Source: Aequorivita sp. H23M31
Lineage (GTDB): Bacteria > Bacteroidota > Bacteroidia > Flavobacteriales > Flavobacteriaceae
NCBI RefSeq assembly: GCF_004022485.1
Contig: NZ_CP034951.1
Location: 3,038,001-3,102,000, forward strand
Direction of reading: 5' to 3'
DNA: 64,000 nucleotides
The notes beneath the pieces were generated by a model. The model saw nothing but the letters and a program-made list of their open reading frames with translations, did not search any database and was not told the origin of the DNA. A program made the position numbers and the translations under genes. Positions 1 to 8,665 of this stretch are shown piece by piece. Positions within the stretch are counted from its first letter, which is position 1. Each line of letters opens with the position of its first letter.

Positions 1-404
1 ACAATCTGTTCGTCAGAATTACTTCGGAATTGTCTGTCACGTGCTTGTTGCAGGGCAAAATCGGTTACAGGCCCTGTAGTTGCTCTTCCTGCACCTAGGT
101 CTATTCTACCTGGATAAAGTTCATTGAGTGTGCAAAACACCTCTGCCACCTTAAACGGACTGTAGTGGTTCAACAACACCGACCCAGAACCCACACGAAT
201 TGATTTTGTATTTGCTGCTATTGCTCCGATCAATATTTCGGGAGCACGGCCGGCGATGGAACCACTGCCGTGGTGTTCAGCTACCCAAATTCTGTGAAAA
301 CCGAGTTTTTCAATATGTTGGGCTACTTCAATACTGTGCATTAGCGCGTCGTGACGGCTTTCGTCTGGTAAAACGGTTGATAGATCTACTATGGATAATT
401 TCAT
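1..404 (-). CDS. LLM-class (luciferase-like) flavin-dependent oxidoreductase, C-terminus outside window
   Basis: The gene starts at the ATG complementary to 402-404 and runs off the left edge, so 134 codons are visible. The N-terminus (MKLSIVDLSTVLPDES) is followed by the conserved pieces of the bacterial luciferase-like TIM barrel: WVAEHH at residues 40-45, SIRVGSGSVLL at 68-78 and YPGRIDLGAGRA at 97-108. Members of this family use reduced flavin to oxidise small organic substrates in the cytoplasm; the substrate cannot be told from sequence. It is a paralogue of the complete gene at 56181-57185, which carries the equivalent ISEHH, IRVGSGGVML and YPDRIDLGLGRA segments. It is transcribed away from rtcB, with a heptamer repeat in the gap between them. 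Confidence 0.85.
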   Translation of the reverse strand, partial: MKLSIVDLSTVLPDESRHDALMHSIEVAQHIEKLGFHRIWVAEHHGSGSIAGRAPEILIGAIAANTKSIRVGSGSVLLNHYSPFKVAEVFCTLNELYPGRIDLGAGRATTGPVTDFALQQARDRQFRSNSDEQI

Positions 405-464
405 GCGTAATATTTTTGGGGAAATTTATTGAATGCGTAAGTTAAGCATTCAATTCCCAATTCA

Positions 465-527
465 GAATTCTGAATTCTGAATTCTGAATTCTGAATTCCG
501 AATTTTCTACTCTCTACTCTCTACCTG
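465..527. repeat. Heptanucleotide tandem repeats
   Basis: Six head-to-tail 7-base units, four GAATTCT plus the variants GAATTCC and GAATTTT, span 465-506. They are followed directly by two CTACTCT units and one variant (507-527). The array fills most of the gap between two divergent genes, 36 bases before the rtcB start. Other period-7 arrays occur at 3503-3549, 6303-6323 and 61725-61759. Confidence 0.85.
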
Positions 528-562
528 TTGGAAATGATTGGAAACCTTTGTATATTCTAATT

Positions 563-1717
563 ATGATACAAAAAATCGAAACAGAGAAAATTCCCATCAA
601 ATTGTGGTTGGACGATATTGAGGATGGTGCTTTGCAACAGGCCAAGGATTTGGCCAATTTGGATATTGCATTTAGACATATTGCCATTATGCCGGATTCT
701 CATCAGGGATATGGCATGCCCATTGGTGGGATTCTCGCAACCAAGGATGCCATTATTCCCAATGCCGTAGGGGTTGATATCGGTTGTGGCATGTGTTCCT
801 TACGCACAAATCTTGAAACGATTGAAATGGATGAACTTAAAAATATCATGGGTCAGATTCGAGAAACGGTTCCCGTGGGATTTAAGCACCACGATGAGAA
901 ACAGGATGAAAGATGGATGCCGGATTTAAAAGAGGATTTGCCAATTGTAAGCAAAGAATATGAGCGTGGAAGAAACCAAGTAGGAACGCTAGGTGGAGGG
1001 AACCATTTTATGGAGATCCAAAAAGGATCCGATGGCTATATTTGGATTATGGTGCATTCGGGTTCTCGGAATATTGGTTATACCGTGGCAAACCATTACC
1101 ATAAAAAGGCTGTAGTGGAAACAAAAAAACGCGGCGATGACGTTCCAAAGGACCTTTCCTATTTTGTACGCGGAACTGAGGATTACGACAATTATTATAA
1201 GGAAATGAATTACTGCATCGAGTTTGCCCTTCAAAACAGAAAACTGATGATGGAAAGAATAAAGGACGCTTTTAAGGAGTTTGTGCCTGAGGTTGAGTTT
1301 TCGAATTTTATAAATAAACCTCATAATTTTGCGGCATGGGAAACCCATTTCGGCGGAAAAGTAATGGTCCATAGAAAAGGTGCCACCCGTGCCGAAAAAG
1401 GGGAGTGGGGGATGATTCCTGGATCGCAAGGGACCAGCTCATTTTTGGTAAAAGGAAAAGGAAATCCCCTGTCCTTCAATTCCTGTTCGCATGGAGCGGG
1501 CAGATTAATGAGCCGCTCCGAAGCCAGACGGAGCCTTGATTTGAAAAAGGAAGTAGCCCAATTAAAGGAGAAAGGAGTGCTGCATGCACTTCGGCATAAA
1601 AAAGATTTGGATGAAGCACCCAGTTCCTATAAAAACATAAATGAGGTAATGGCTCTTCAGAAAGATTTGGTGGAGATACAGGTGGAACTAACGCCTTTGG
1701 CCGTGGTCAAGGGTTAG
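563..1717 (+). CDS. rtcB: RtcB family RNA-splicing ligase
   Basis: RtcB joins RNA 2',3'-cyclic phosphate or 3'-phosphate ends to 5'-hydroxyl ends, using GTP and Mn2+, through a guanylated histidine. The 384-residue protein shows the metal-binding GVDIGCGM segment (about residues 70-77), the GTLGGGNHFMEI motif (about 141-152), HSGSR (about 165), GSQGTSSFLVKG (about 287-298) and NSCSHGAGR near residue 310, whose histidine is the guanylation site in the family. Length is normal for the shorter bacterial RtcB form. An in-frame TTG lies 15 bases upstream at 548, but ATG 563 gives the usual N-terminus (MIQKIETEKIPIK). No archease or RtcA gene is adjacent. The gene converges on the small membrane protein at 1746-2066. 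Confidence 0.95.
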   Translation: MIQKIETEKIPIKLWLDDIEDGALQQAKDLANLDIAFRHIAIMPDSHQGYGMPIGGILATKDAIIPNAVGVDIGCGMCSLRTNLETIEMDELKNIMGQIRETVPVGFKHHDEKQDERWMPDLKEDLPIVSKEYERGRNQVGTLGGGNHFMEIQKGSDGYIWIMVHSGSRNIGYTVANHYHKKAVVETKKRGDDVPKDLSYFVRGTEDYDNYYKEMNYCIEFALQNRKLMMERIKDAFKEFVPEVEFSNFINKPHNFAAWETHFGGKVMVHRKGATRAEKGEWGMIPGSQGTSSFLVKGKGNPLSFNSCSHGAGRLMSRSEARRSLDLKKEVAQLKEKGVLHALRHKKDLDEAPSSYKNINEVMALQKDLVEIQVELTPLAVVKG

Positions 1718-1745
1718 TCAAACCATATTTTTAAGGATTTAGATT

Positions 1746-2066
1746 TCAATCTTTTTTACCGCTATCAATTTTATATTTATCAGAATTTGCCAATATTAAG
1801 AGCAGGGGTACACCTATAAATACAGCGATAAAAAGCGCAGTTATTTCCACATAGATATTATCAATCCAAAGATTTATAACCACGCCGGAGATAATCACGA
1901 GTGCCATAGCAAAAAAGATATTTGCCATCACAGAGGCAATTCTTTTAATATCATATTCGGCTTTCTTTTCCTTTGGCATTGTATTGTAGCCAGCAATGAG
2001 GAAGTACATTTTGCCATATTTTATTAAAACTCCCGCAACTATTAAAATTAAAGCCGTTAGAATCAT
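1746..2066 (-). CDS. DUF3784-like small membrane protein
   Basis: This is a 106-residue protein with three strongly hydrophobic stretches: an N-terminal helix (about 2-20), a second (about 46-67) and a third (about 74-94). The loop between the first and second helices reads GYNTMPKEKKAEYD, which resembles the GYNT-M-x-E-K-x-x-YD signature of the DUF3784 family of inner-membrane proteins, whose function is unknown. The tail is charged (DSGKKD). It stands alone: its stop faces the rtcB stop 28 bases away, and 212 bases separate it from the upstream permease gene. Family assignment rests on the loop motif and topology. Confidence 0.75.
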   Translation of the reverse strand: MILTALILIVAGVLIKYGKMYFLIAGYNTMPKEKKAEYDIKRIASVMANIFFAMALVIISGVVINLWIDNIYVEITALFIAVFIGVPLLLILANSDKYKIDSGKKD

Positions 2067-2278
2067 AAGCCGATGAATATATATTTGCTTTATAGAACAA
2101 GAAAACGTGGGATTCGAAAAAATAGCTGTTCTTAATAAATGATTCTTTCCAAGCGTATTTCTGCTGCTGATGTGATGTTAACTAGTGTTTATACTCAAAT
2201 AGGTAGGCAATATATCAAAAAGTATCAGTATCATAAAAATATCTTAAAAAGGATTGTTTATGCGCACAAGCGTGGCCA

Positions 2279-3463
2279 TTACAAGTCCGAATAAATAATA
2301 GTCGTTTTGTTTTTCTTTCCAAACAACCAAATTTTCATCTGAAGCAATAGCACCATAACCAAAAAAGAAACTGTTGTAATTAATAACAGCATTCCTATTT
2401 CTCCTTTTATTGCTGACAAATCCCCACCATAAAACGCAATTTTCCGGAAGCCGCTTAAAAATTGTGTGAGGGGGATATACTGCGCAATATTTGTAATCCA
2501 AACTGGGATCGCCATGGTTGGCCAAGTAAATCCGCTGAGAATAAATGCTGGTGTAGAAATAACCATCAATAATTCCGTAGCCTTTAATTGACTTGGGATT
2601 GCGATTGAAAACAACATTCCGATAGCCATTGATGCCAAAGTCAAAAGAGTGGCTAAAACCAACATTGGGAAATTAAAGATGCTTGCATCAATCTGAAAAT
2701 ACGGGAAAAAGAAACTTATTGCCAACCACATTAACGGCAACATCAGTAAAAATGGAGTGGCTTTCAAAGTGATATGATATAGAGAAGATTTGCTCTCTTC
2801 TATCAAACTTCCAAAATATCCATCTTCAAAATCCCTTGCAAAAACCAAAGCCATAGCCAAGAATATCACCTGCTGCATAATTCCTGCCAATAATCCAGGT
2901 AACATAAACGTTACATAATTTCCTGTGGAGTTATAGAGTTTGTTGAAGTTGATTTTAAAACTTTCGTAGGAACTATATGCTTGTGCGGGGTGCATTCCTT
3001 GTTTTTTAAGCCCTTCTATTTCCATCCCTGCATTAAGGGTCATTAAAACAGATTGTATATTTTTACTAGCGGTATTAGCGTTTAGGATATTTGCCATATT
3101 CAAATCAACATGTATTTCTGGATGTCTTTTTTGAAGAACGTCGGCTTCAAAACCATTTGGTATAGTGATTACCGCTGCGTATTGTTTTACGGGCATTTCT
3201 GCGACGATATCACCAGCGGAATAGCGCACATCGCTCACCAATAATCCTTCATTATCATTAAAAGCATCGATAATTTTGTCGGTTGTTGGACTGCGGTCCT
3301 GATCGATGATCACTATCGGCAAATTGACCACTTTTGCTTGCTGGTACACATATCCAAACAGAAATCCGTAAAGTATCGGCGCACCAAAAAAAATGGCAAG
3401 CAACACATTGTTTGAAAATATACGCTTGAACTCTATTCCGACTAATTTTTTAAACTTTTTCAT
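2279..3463 (-). CDS. ABC-2 type transporter permease (YhhJ/YbhR-like)
   Basis: This 394-residue inner-membrane protein has the ABC-2 exporter permease layout: one N-terminal transmembrane helix (about 20-38), a large extracytoplasmic domain (about 45-200, with VVIIDQDRSPTTDKIIDAF near its start) and a block of five to six helices (about 205-385). The helix block contains the conserved SGFTWPTMAIPVWITNIAQYIPLTQFLSGFR region. It is the last gene of an operon after an outer-membrane channel (TolC family) and a membrane-fusion protein, so it probably exports small molecules such as drugs or lipophilic compounds. No ATP-binding subunit and no second permease gene is seen in the neighbourhood; many Bacteroidota operons of this type encode two permeases. 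The ATPase may be supplied from elsewhere or be dispensable. Confidence 0.88.
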   Translation of the reverse strand: MKKFKKLVGIEFKRIFSNNVLLAIFFGAPILYGFLFGYVYQQAKVVNLPIVIIDQDRSPTTDKIIDAFNDNEGLLVSDVRYSAGDIVAEMPVKQYAAVITIPNGFEADVLQKRHPEIHVDLNMANILNANTASKNIQSVLMTLNAGMEIEGLKKQGMHPAQAYSSYESFKINFNKLYNSTGNYVTFMLPGLLAGIMQQVIFLAMALVFARDFEDGYFGSLIEESKSSLYHITLKATPFLLMLPLMWLAISFFFPYFQIDASIFNFPMLVLATLLTLASMAIGMLFSIAIPSQLKATELLMVISTPAFILSGFTWPTMAIPVWITNIAQYIPLTQFLSGFRKIAFYGGDLSAIKGEIGMLLLITTVSFLVMVLLLQMKIWLFGKKNKTTIIYSDL

Positions 3464-3502
3464 TATTTCAATACTATAAAATGAAAACTTCTTGATTTTT
3501 TT

Positions 3503-3549
3503 CTCTACTCTCTACTCTCACCACTCACCACTCACCACTCACCACTCAC
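3503..3549. repeat. Heptanucleotide tandem repeats at 3' end of HlyD gene
   Basis: CTCTACT-type heptamers are followed by four CACCACT units (3519-3546) and a variant. Read on the minus strand the array is GAGTGGT repeats. The stop codon of the membrane-fusion gene (3539-3541) lies inside it, so the last residues of that protein are encoded by the repeat. Confidence 0.8.
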
Positions 3550-4504
3550 CTCTAATCAAAACCGTTGCATTCAAATAAAACGTCATATCCTCGACATTTT
3601 CAGTAGGAACCACTTTCAATTCATAAATGGATTCATCCAATCCGTATAGCGGTGCCGTACTGGTGATATCCGCATATTCTGCCAATTGGTTTATCGCGAT
3701 TATTTTCGCTTGAATCACTTCTTTGGTATACGGATTTTCCAATACTAAATTTTGATCTATTTTAAAGTCATAGATTTTAGATTCTGGAATGGTGAATCGG
3801 AAATACACACTGTTTTTTCTATACCCATTAAACAGGCTGTATCCTGGAGTTAGCAATTCCCCTTCCTTTAAGCTGATGGTCTCTATAGACATATCTGCCG
3901 GAGCGATAAGGTATTTTTCATTTGCAGCGGAAGTTACTTCCTGTTTTGCCCCCAAGGCCCGGTCCAATTGCCCCTTGGCCTGTTCTATTTGCTCGGCACG
4001 GGCTCCTTTTCGCACTTCTGTGCGTTTGGCTTCCAGAGCCTCAACCTGTGCCTGTGCCATAGAAAGTTTCATTTTCACCTCATCAAATTGCTGTTGGCTG
4101 ATCAAGGAATCCTTAACCATATTGTTCAATCGGTTATAGGATTCCTGTGCAAATTGCAATTGGGCTTTTCCTGAATTCAGTTGTTGTTCTATCTGGCTTA
4201 ATTGTTCTGTAGTAGCGCCGTTATACGCCATATTGAGCTGTCCTTGTGCGGAGGTGATTGCCCCTTCAGCTTGCATCATCTTCGCCGCCACCTCGGGGAT
4301 GTCGATATAGGCGAGTGTATCTCCTTTTTTTACTTCCTGTCCTTCGGTTACATATATCTCTGAAATCCTTCCGCCCAGCTTGCTGCTGATGGAAATGGTT
4401 TCAAATTTCACTTTTCCTCTTTCCGAAGTAACCTTTTCATTACTACAGGAATTTAAAACAGCCAAGGAAAGAAGGCTTAATACTATGGTTTTGGTCATTT
4501 TCAT
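3539..4504 (-). CDS. HlyD-family efflux membrane-fusion (adaptor) lipoprotein
   Basis: This periplasmic adaptor would link the inner-membrane permease encoded downstream to the TolC-like channel encoded upstream. The N-terminus is a lipoprotein signal (TIVLSLLSLAVLNSC, lipobox cysteine about residue 20). The first half of a barrel-sandwich hybrid domain follows (SKLGGRISEIYVTEGQEVKKGDTLAYID), then a long Q/A-rich coiled-coil hairpin (about residues 70-190), then the second half of the lipoyl-like domain and a beta-barrel. I place the start at ATG 4504 (MKMTKTIV; ATG 4498 is also possible). The longer frame would begin at a GTG inside the 89-bp inverted-repeat element at 4521-4609, which is unlikely. 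The stop codon lies in a heptamer array. Confidence 0.9.
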   Translation of the reverse strand: MKMTKTIVLSLLSLAVLNSCSNEKVTSERGKVKFETISISSKLGGRISEIYVTEGQEVKKGDTLAYIDIPEVAAKMMQAEGAITSAQGQLNMAYNGATTEQLSQIEQQLNSGKAQLQFAQESYNRLNNMVKDSLISQQQFDEVKMKLSMAQAQVEALEAKRTEVRKGARAEQIEQAKGQLDRALGAKQEVTSAANEKYLIAPADMSIETISLKEGELLTPGYSLFNGYRKNSVYFRFTIPESKIYDFKIDQNLVLENPYTKEVIQAKIIAINQLAEYADITSTAPLYGLDESIYELKVVPTENVEDMTFYLNATVLIRGEW

Positions 4505-4520
4505 CTTTGTGATTTTAATT

Positions 4521-4609
4521 ATTGTCACCCTGAGTCCTTCGACTCCGCTCAGGATAACCTAAGGTCGAAAGGTCATCGAAAACGTCTCGACTGCGCTCGA
4601 CGTGACAAT
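4521..4609. repeat. 89-bp MITE-like inverted-repeat element
   Basis: The element is bounded by the perfect 8-base inverted repeats ATTGTCAC (4521-4528) and GTGACAAT (4602-4609). Inside are a CCTGAG...CTCAGG stem with CTTCGAC in its loop and CTCGA-rich inverted segments. It sits between the TolC-family and HlyD-family genes. Sequences of the type GTCACCCTGAG...CTTCGAC are, as far as I know, common dispersed intergenic repeats in Bacteroidota genomes. Confidence 0.7.
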
Positions 4610-4645
4610 CTTTATCTTGAATTTAATTAGAGATTATTTTTCTAT

Positions 4646-6019
4646 TTAATATTGTAATATTCCCTTTGCGTGAAGCAATTCCGTTCCTGCACGTTGTTGA
4701 TCGAAATAGGATTCTTGTAATTTAAAGTTAGCTTTCTCAAGATCAGTCAATGCATCCAATACATCATTTATCGACGCTAAATCGTTTTTATACTGCTTGT
4801 TAATCATTTCATACGTGTCCTCGGCCAACTCGATTTCCTTTTCCACTATTCTTGAATTTTGCAAGGTGGATTGATAAGTCTGTTCCGCTTTTACAATGCT
4901 TAAATCGATCATTTCCTCCGCTTCCTCAATTCGCTCTCTATAAATCTGGCTTTCCAATTTTGATTTTCTAGCTTTTAAACGCGATTGGTTTCCGTCGAAC
5001 ACATTCCATTGTATCCCTACGCCCACATACCATTTTGGATCTAAAAGCGAGAGATAGTCTTCGATAAATTCATAATGCCCCTTTAAAGCAATCTTCGGAA
5101 TAAAATTACTCTGTTCCATTCTAGATTTGTATATGGTAGCTTGTTCTGCTTCTTCCAAAGCTTTTATTTCATTTCGTTTTACAATATTAGAAGTAGCATT
5201 CAAAGTGAAAGATTCTAGTTGAGGCCTTAAGATTCTTAAGTTTTCTTTGGATTCTCCCGTAAGCTGATATAACACTTCAATTAAAAGGGTTTTGTTATGT
5301 TGAAATTCCAATTTTTTTCCTGCCAATTGCTGTTGTGCCAATTCTATTTTTTTTCTTCCTATGGGAGTTGCCAATCCGTTTTCAATGGCTTTTTTTACGA
5401 AATGTGCTTGTTCGTCAAGGTGCTTTTCAGAAGTGGTCAAGACTTTTTCCGAAGCATAGACTAAGGCGAGTTTGTCATACGTTTCAATAATTTTTAAAGC
5501 GAGCTTGTCTTTTTCCGCCATTCCTAAATAGTTAATTGAGGATTCCTTGTGTTTGCTGGCCTTTATGGCATTGGTAGCTTCCAATCCGCTGAATAGAACC
5601 CAATCCACATCCACGGAAGTTTTTAGAATGTTTTTGTCCTGGAGATTTGGCGTATCCTTTAATGGAATCCCCTCGGGAAAGGGTGCATTAAAAGGCAGTC
5701 CCGCACCTTCTTTAATTAAGAGTTTTTGGGTGGCGACCAATAGGTTTTGGGTGTCCTCATCAAAAGTGATGTCGTCGTTTAAACGGGTATAGCTTCCATT
5801 TAAGGTGATTTTGGGAATAAAAACCGATTTGGCCAATCGTTGATCCACTCTGGCCTGCTCTGCTTCAATGGATTTAATGTTCACAGTTTGGCTTTTGTTC
5901 AAACCTTTGTTTATCAAGTCCTGAAGAACAGGATCCATTTGCTGTGAAAAACCTATCGCTGAAAACAGACCAATTGAGATGCCCATTACGATATTGAATA
6001 TGCCTTTGTTGAATTGCAT
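4646..6019 (-). CDS. TolC-family outer-membrane efflux channel
   Basis: This 457-residue protein begins with a signal peptide (MQFNKGIFNIVMGISIGLFSAIGFSQQ). It has the two-fold repeated outer-membrane efflux protein fold: each half has a hydrophobic beta-strand segment (FIPKITLNGSYTRL near residue 56; FIPKIALKGHYEFI near residue 305) followed by long amphipathic helices, as in TolC/OprM channels. It would form the trimeric outer-membrane exit duct for the adaptor and permease encoded just downstream. It is the first gene of that operon. The 5' leader is about 300 bp long and separates it from the Crp/Fnr-like gene, which is on the same strand and may regulate it. Confidence 0.92.
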   Translation of the reverse strand: MQFNKGIFNIVMGISIGLFSAIGFSQQMDPVLQDLINKGLNKSQTVNIKSIEAEQARVDQRLAKSVFIPKITLNGSYTRLNDDITFDEDTQNLLVATQKLLIKEGAGLPFNAPFPEGIPLKDTPNLQDKNILKTSVDVDWVLFSGLEATNAIKASKHKESSINYLGMAEKDKLALKIIETYDKLALVYASEKVLTTSEKHLDEQAHFVKKAIENGLATPIGRKKIELAQQQLAGKKLEFQHNKTLLIEVLYQLTGESKENLRILRPQLESFTLNATSNIVKRNEIKALEEAEQATIYKSRMEQSNFIPKIALKGHYEFIEDYLSLLDPKWYVGVGIQWNVFDGNQSRLKARKSKLESQIYRERIEEAEEMIDLSIVKAEQTYQSTLQNSRIVEKEIELAEDTYEMINKQYKNDLASINDVLDALTDLEKANFKLQESYFDQQRAGTELLHAKGILQY

Positions 6020-6328
6020 TGCTGCTCATTTTTAATTACAGTGCAAAGTTCAGGCGAATGGGGATGTTTTCCTTTGACCTATATCAAAAATCGATTTTTT
6101 GAGACAGACACAAAGATGTAGAATGTAGGGAGGGATGTTTCTGAAAAAGGTTTTTAGAGCAGTGACGTTTCTAGCTGGAATAGGTAGAACGAGAATGGAT
6201 TTTTTATCGCAGGAGGCATGGAGGACGTAGAGAGTGGTTAAGAGTAAGAAATAAATAAAATGATTTTTCTATCCATTATTGTTGGAATTCTTTACATTTT
6301 CAAATCCCCAATCCCCAATCCCAAACTC
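6020..6328. other. Intergenic region between Crp/Fnr gene and efflux operon
   Basis: No gene is supported here. It holds the upstream region of the TolC gene on the minus strand, with a GAACTTTG segment close to the TAnnTTTG consensus at about 6043-6050. A short heptamer array lies at 6303-6323 (AATCCCC, AATCCCC, AATCCCA) immediately after the Crp/Fnr stop codon. Confidence 0.5.
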
Positions 6329-6889
6329 TTATCCTCTTCGAATCCGACTGAGGGTTTCTTGGGTCATTCCCAGATAAGAAGCGATGTGTCCAAGCGGTAC
6401 ACGGTAGGAGATGTCTGGAAATTCAGCGAGCATATAGTCATAGCGTTCCCTTGCTGTCTGAAATTGAATGGCGTTTAATTTATTCACCACCTTTGTCAGC
6501 ATTTCTATGGAAACCAATCTGCCCAACTGTTCCATTTTTTGGTATTTTGCAAAGAGCAGATCCATTTCTTCTTTGGAAATGGAATAAAGAATTGAATCTT
6601 CCAAAGTTTCCAAATAGTATAGGCTTGGGGTCTGTTGAAAAAAACTGTCAACAGAGGTCATAAATTTTCCGACTCCAAAAAACCACTGGGTTACCTCCTT
6701 GCCATCTTCTTTAAGATAATAACTTCTGCCCATTCCTGTTTCCACGAAATATAGTTTTTTACAGATTTCACCTTGTTCGATCAGCCTGGTATTCTTGGAA
6801 ATGTTTTCCTTTTCAAAATGTGAGGTAATATCTGCTAGTTCCAGAGTAGAGAAAGGTACAAGAGAATGCAGAAATTCAGATAGATTCAT
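6329..6889 (-). CDS. Crp/Fnr family transcriptional regulator
   Basis: This protein has 186 residues from the ATG at 6889 (MNLSEFLHSLVPFSTLEL). The N-terminal two thirds is a cyclic-nucleotide-binding-like beta-roll (ISKNTRLIEQGEICKKLYFVETGMGRSYYLKEDGKEVTQWFFGVGKFMTS), lacking the obvious phosphate-binding cassette of true CRP. The C-terminal winged helix contains ISYRVPLGHIASYLGMTQETLSRIRR, the recognition helix motif of the family. Proteins of this Bacteroidota group often sit beside efflux or stress genes. Here the gene is on the same strand and directly upstream of the efflux operon, 309 bp away. The longer open frame upstream adds a hydrophobic leader with no family support. Confidence 0.9.
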   Translation of the reverse strand: MNLSEFLHSLVPFSTLELADITSHFEKENISKNTRLIEQGEICKKLYFVETGMGRSYYLKEDGKEVTQWFFGVGKFMTSVDSFFQQTPSLYYLETLEDSILYSISKEEMDLLFAKYQKMEQLGRLVSIEMLTKVVNKLNAIQFQTARERYDYMLAEFPDISYRVPLGHIASYLGMTQETLSRIRRG

Positions 6890-7069
6890 TGAGGCTAGAA
6901 AGCTGGATTTTATTAAAATCAAATATATCGAAAATATGAAGATCAATTGTTGAATAAAGACTTATTAAAAGTCACAAAATAATTGCAATTCTATTAAAAT
7001 AGAAATTCCTTCAAAATATCATCTTCTGCTTTGAAGGAATTTTATGAAGGCTTCCTTGTCCTTCTGGTT

Positions 7070-8662
7070 TTAATAATTTATTTTTTCCAAGCGCATTTCT
7101 GCCCCATTTTTTTCAGAATATTCCTGAAGAAGTATCGAACCGTTTTTTGCCTTAATTGGTACTATCATTCCATCGGTTGTGGTAAGGTTTAGTTTATCGT
7201 ATTCAAACTCTCCGTCCACATAGGTAACTATACCAAGAACCCAAGATGGATCTCTTTTACGCTTAATTTTTCCTCCTTCTTTTTCGTTATTTGCATAAAG
7301 TATTACGTAATTGCCGTCCTCATCCAATTTCTGAGAAAAGTAATAATCGAATGCGCCGTACCTTTGCAGTCTTTGGCCGGAGATTTTTTGCCCTTTAATA
7401 ATATTCTGCATCTTTTCGGTCTTCTTGAAATACTTTACTTTCATTTCTGGATCGAATTCCATTACATAAAAGTCCAAAATTTCTGTATTTGAGGCGGTTT
7501 TATATCCTTCGGCAATACCAATGGTGTTTCCATTTTTTAAGGGAATAAAATTTTGAAAAAGGATTTTGCCATATTTAGGAATGTTGCCAAATTTATCCTT
7601 AAAAGTGAAATGAGAATTTAGGTTTTCCCATAGCAAATAGTTCCGCTTTAATTCCTTTCCGGTTTTTTTGTCAATGATCAATCTGGCATAACCCAAAGTT
7701 TTTTCGTGAGTGAAAACTTTATCCTTTGGCTCATATAAATAATTGTAGATCACCAAATAATCTCCATCGATTTCCATTTTAAACTGGCTCATTCTATAAT
7801 TTGGATCTTCTTCTGTAACCTTCCCCATTAATTTGCCAGATTCTAGACTGTAAATTTCATAGGAACTTAGTTCGGTTACTGTTTTGTTCAGATTCTTTTT
7901 TTCCAAAACTAAAGTTGAATTATCCGAAGACCTTACGCGGTAAACACCCGCATCCTTTTTATCTGCATTGATTTCTGAAGTCCAGATTACTTTAAGGTTT
8001 TCATCTAAAACAGAAAATGATTTTACCCCTGCCTTTATTAAACTATGATAATCTTTATTACCAGACTGAATGAAGGGGATTTTATAAGTTGAAGGGGAAA
8101 AGAGTACAAACTTGCCATCATTAATGGGGATTAAGGATTGGTTCTCCTTCATTTCCTTTACTGAAAAAGTATCACCCGCACTTGTTTCCATTTCGGCAAT
8201 TTCGTTATCCTGAATAAAGAAAGTTTTGGATAGGGTAAAGTTGTCGAGATTTATTTTTCGGTATCGTTCGCGAAAATAGTCGGACGTAACTTGGGTTTGC
8301 ATAAAGTACTCATTGTCCAGATTATCATGAATACCAAAATAGAGTTGATTCTTCTTCTTTTTTACAAAGGAAAGTCTTGCTCCAGTTTTAATCATGAAAT
8401 TTTTGTAAACGCCTTCGGTAAAAGTTCCGGAAGTTATTTTATTTAGGTTTTTGTCCATAACCACATATTCCATATCATAAACTTCCCGGCTTTTTCTGTC
8501 GAATTCATACAAAAGGAAATAACCAAATACGTCGTCTTTATTGTCTTCATAGATAATTCTGGAATCTACAAAGCTACCAGCAGAAAACTCACGTAGCTTT
8601 TGAATTTGGGCAAAGGAACTTGAAAGTATAAAAAGGAAGAGGAGGGTAAAAGTTTGTTTCAT
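7070..8662 (-). CDS. Secreted protein of unknown function (530 aa)
   Basis: I do not recognise this gene. The product starts with a clear signal peptide (KQTFTLLFLFILSSSFAQ), so it is exported. The rest is rich in beta-strand-like segments with alternating aromatic residues (for example VFGYFLLYEFDRKSREVYDMEYVVMDK and GDYLVIYNYLYEPKDKVFTHEKTLGYARLIIDKK). These recur at intervals, which suggests a beta-propeller or similar repeat fold. No lipobox, no T9SS sorting domain and no catalytic motif is evident. It starts 3 bases after the stop of the M48 protease gene (8666-9961), so the two are very likely co-transcribed and possibly functionally linked. Confidence 0.75.
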   Translation of the reverse strand: MKQTFTLLFLFILSSSFAQIQKLREFSAGSFVDSRIIYEDNKDDVFGYFLLYEFDRKSREVYDMEYVVMDKNLNKITSGTFTEGVYKNFMIKTGARLSFVKKKKNQLYFGIHDNLDNEYFMQTQVTSDYFRERYRKINLDNFTLSKTFFIQDNEIAEMETSAGDTFSVKEMKENQSLIPINDGKFVLFSPSTYKIPFIQSGNKDYHSLIKAGVKSFSVLDENLKVIWTSEINADKKDAGVYRVRSSDNSTLVLEKKNLNKTVTELSSYEIYSLESGKLMGKVTEEDPNYRMSQFKMEIDGDYLVIYNYLYEPKDKVFTHEKTLGYARLIIDKKTGKELKRNYLLWENLNSHFTFKDKFGNIPKYGKILFQNFIPLKNGNTIGIAEGYKTASNTEILDFYVMEFDPEMKVKYFKKTEKMQNIIKGQKISGQRLQRYGAFDYYFSQKLDEDGNYVILYANNEKEGGKIKRKRDPSWVLGIVTYVDGEFEYDKLNLTTTDGMIVPIKAKNGSILLQEYSEKNGAEMRLEKINY

Positions 8663-8665
8663 GGG

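Noticed and set aside
4498..4528. Upstream GTG start for the HlyD-family gene
   Set aside because: It falls inside the inverted-repeat element at 4521-4609, and ATG 4504 gives a better lipoprotein signal.
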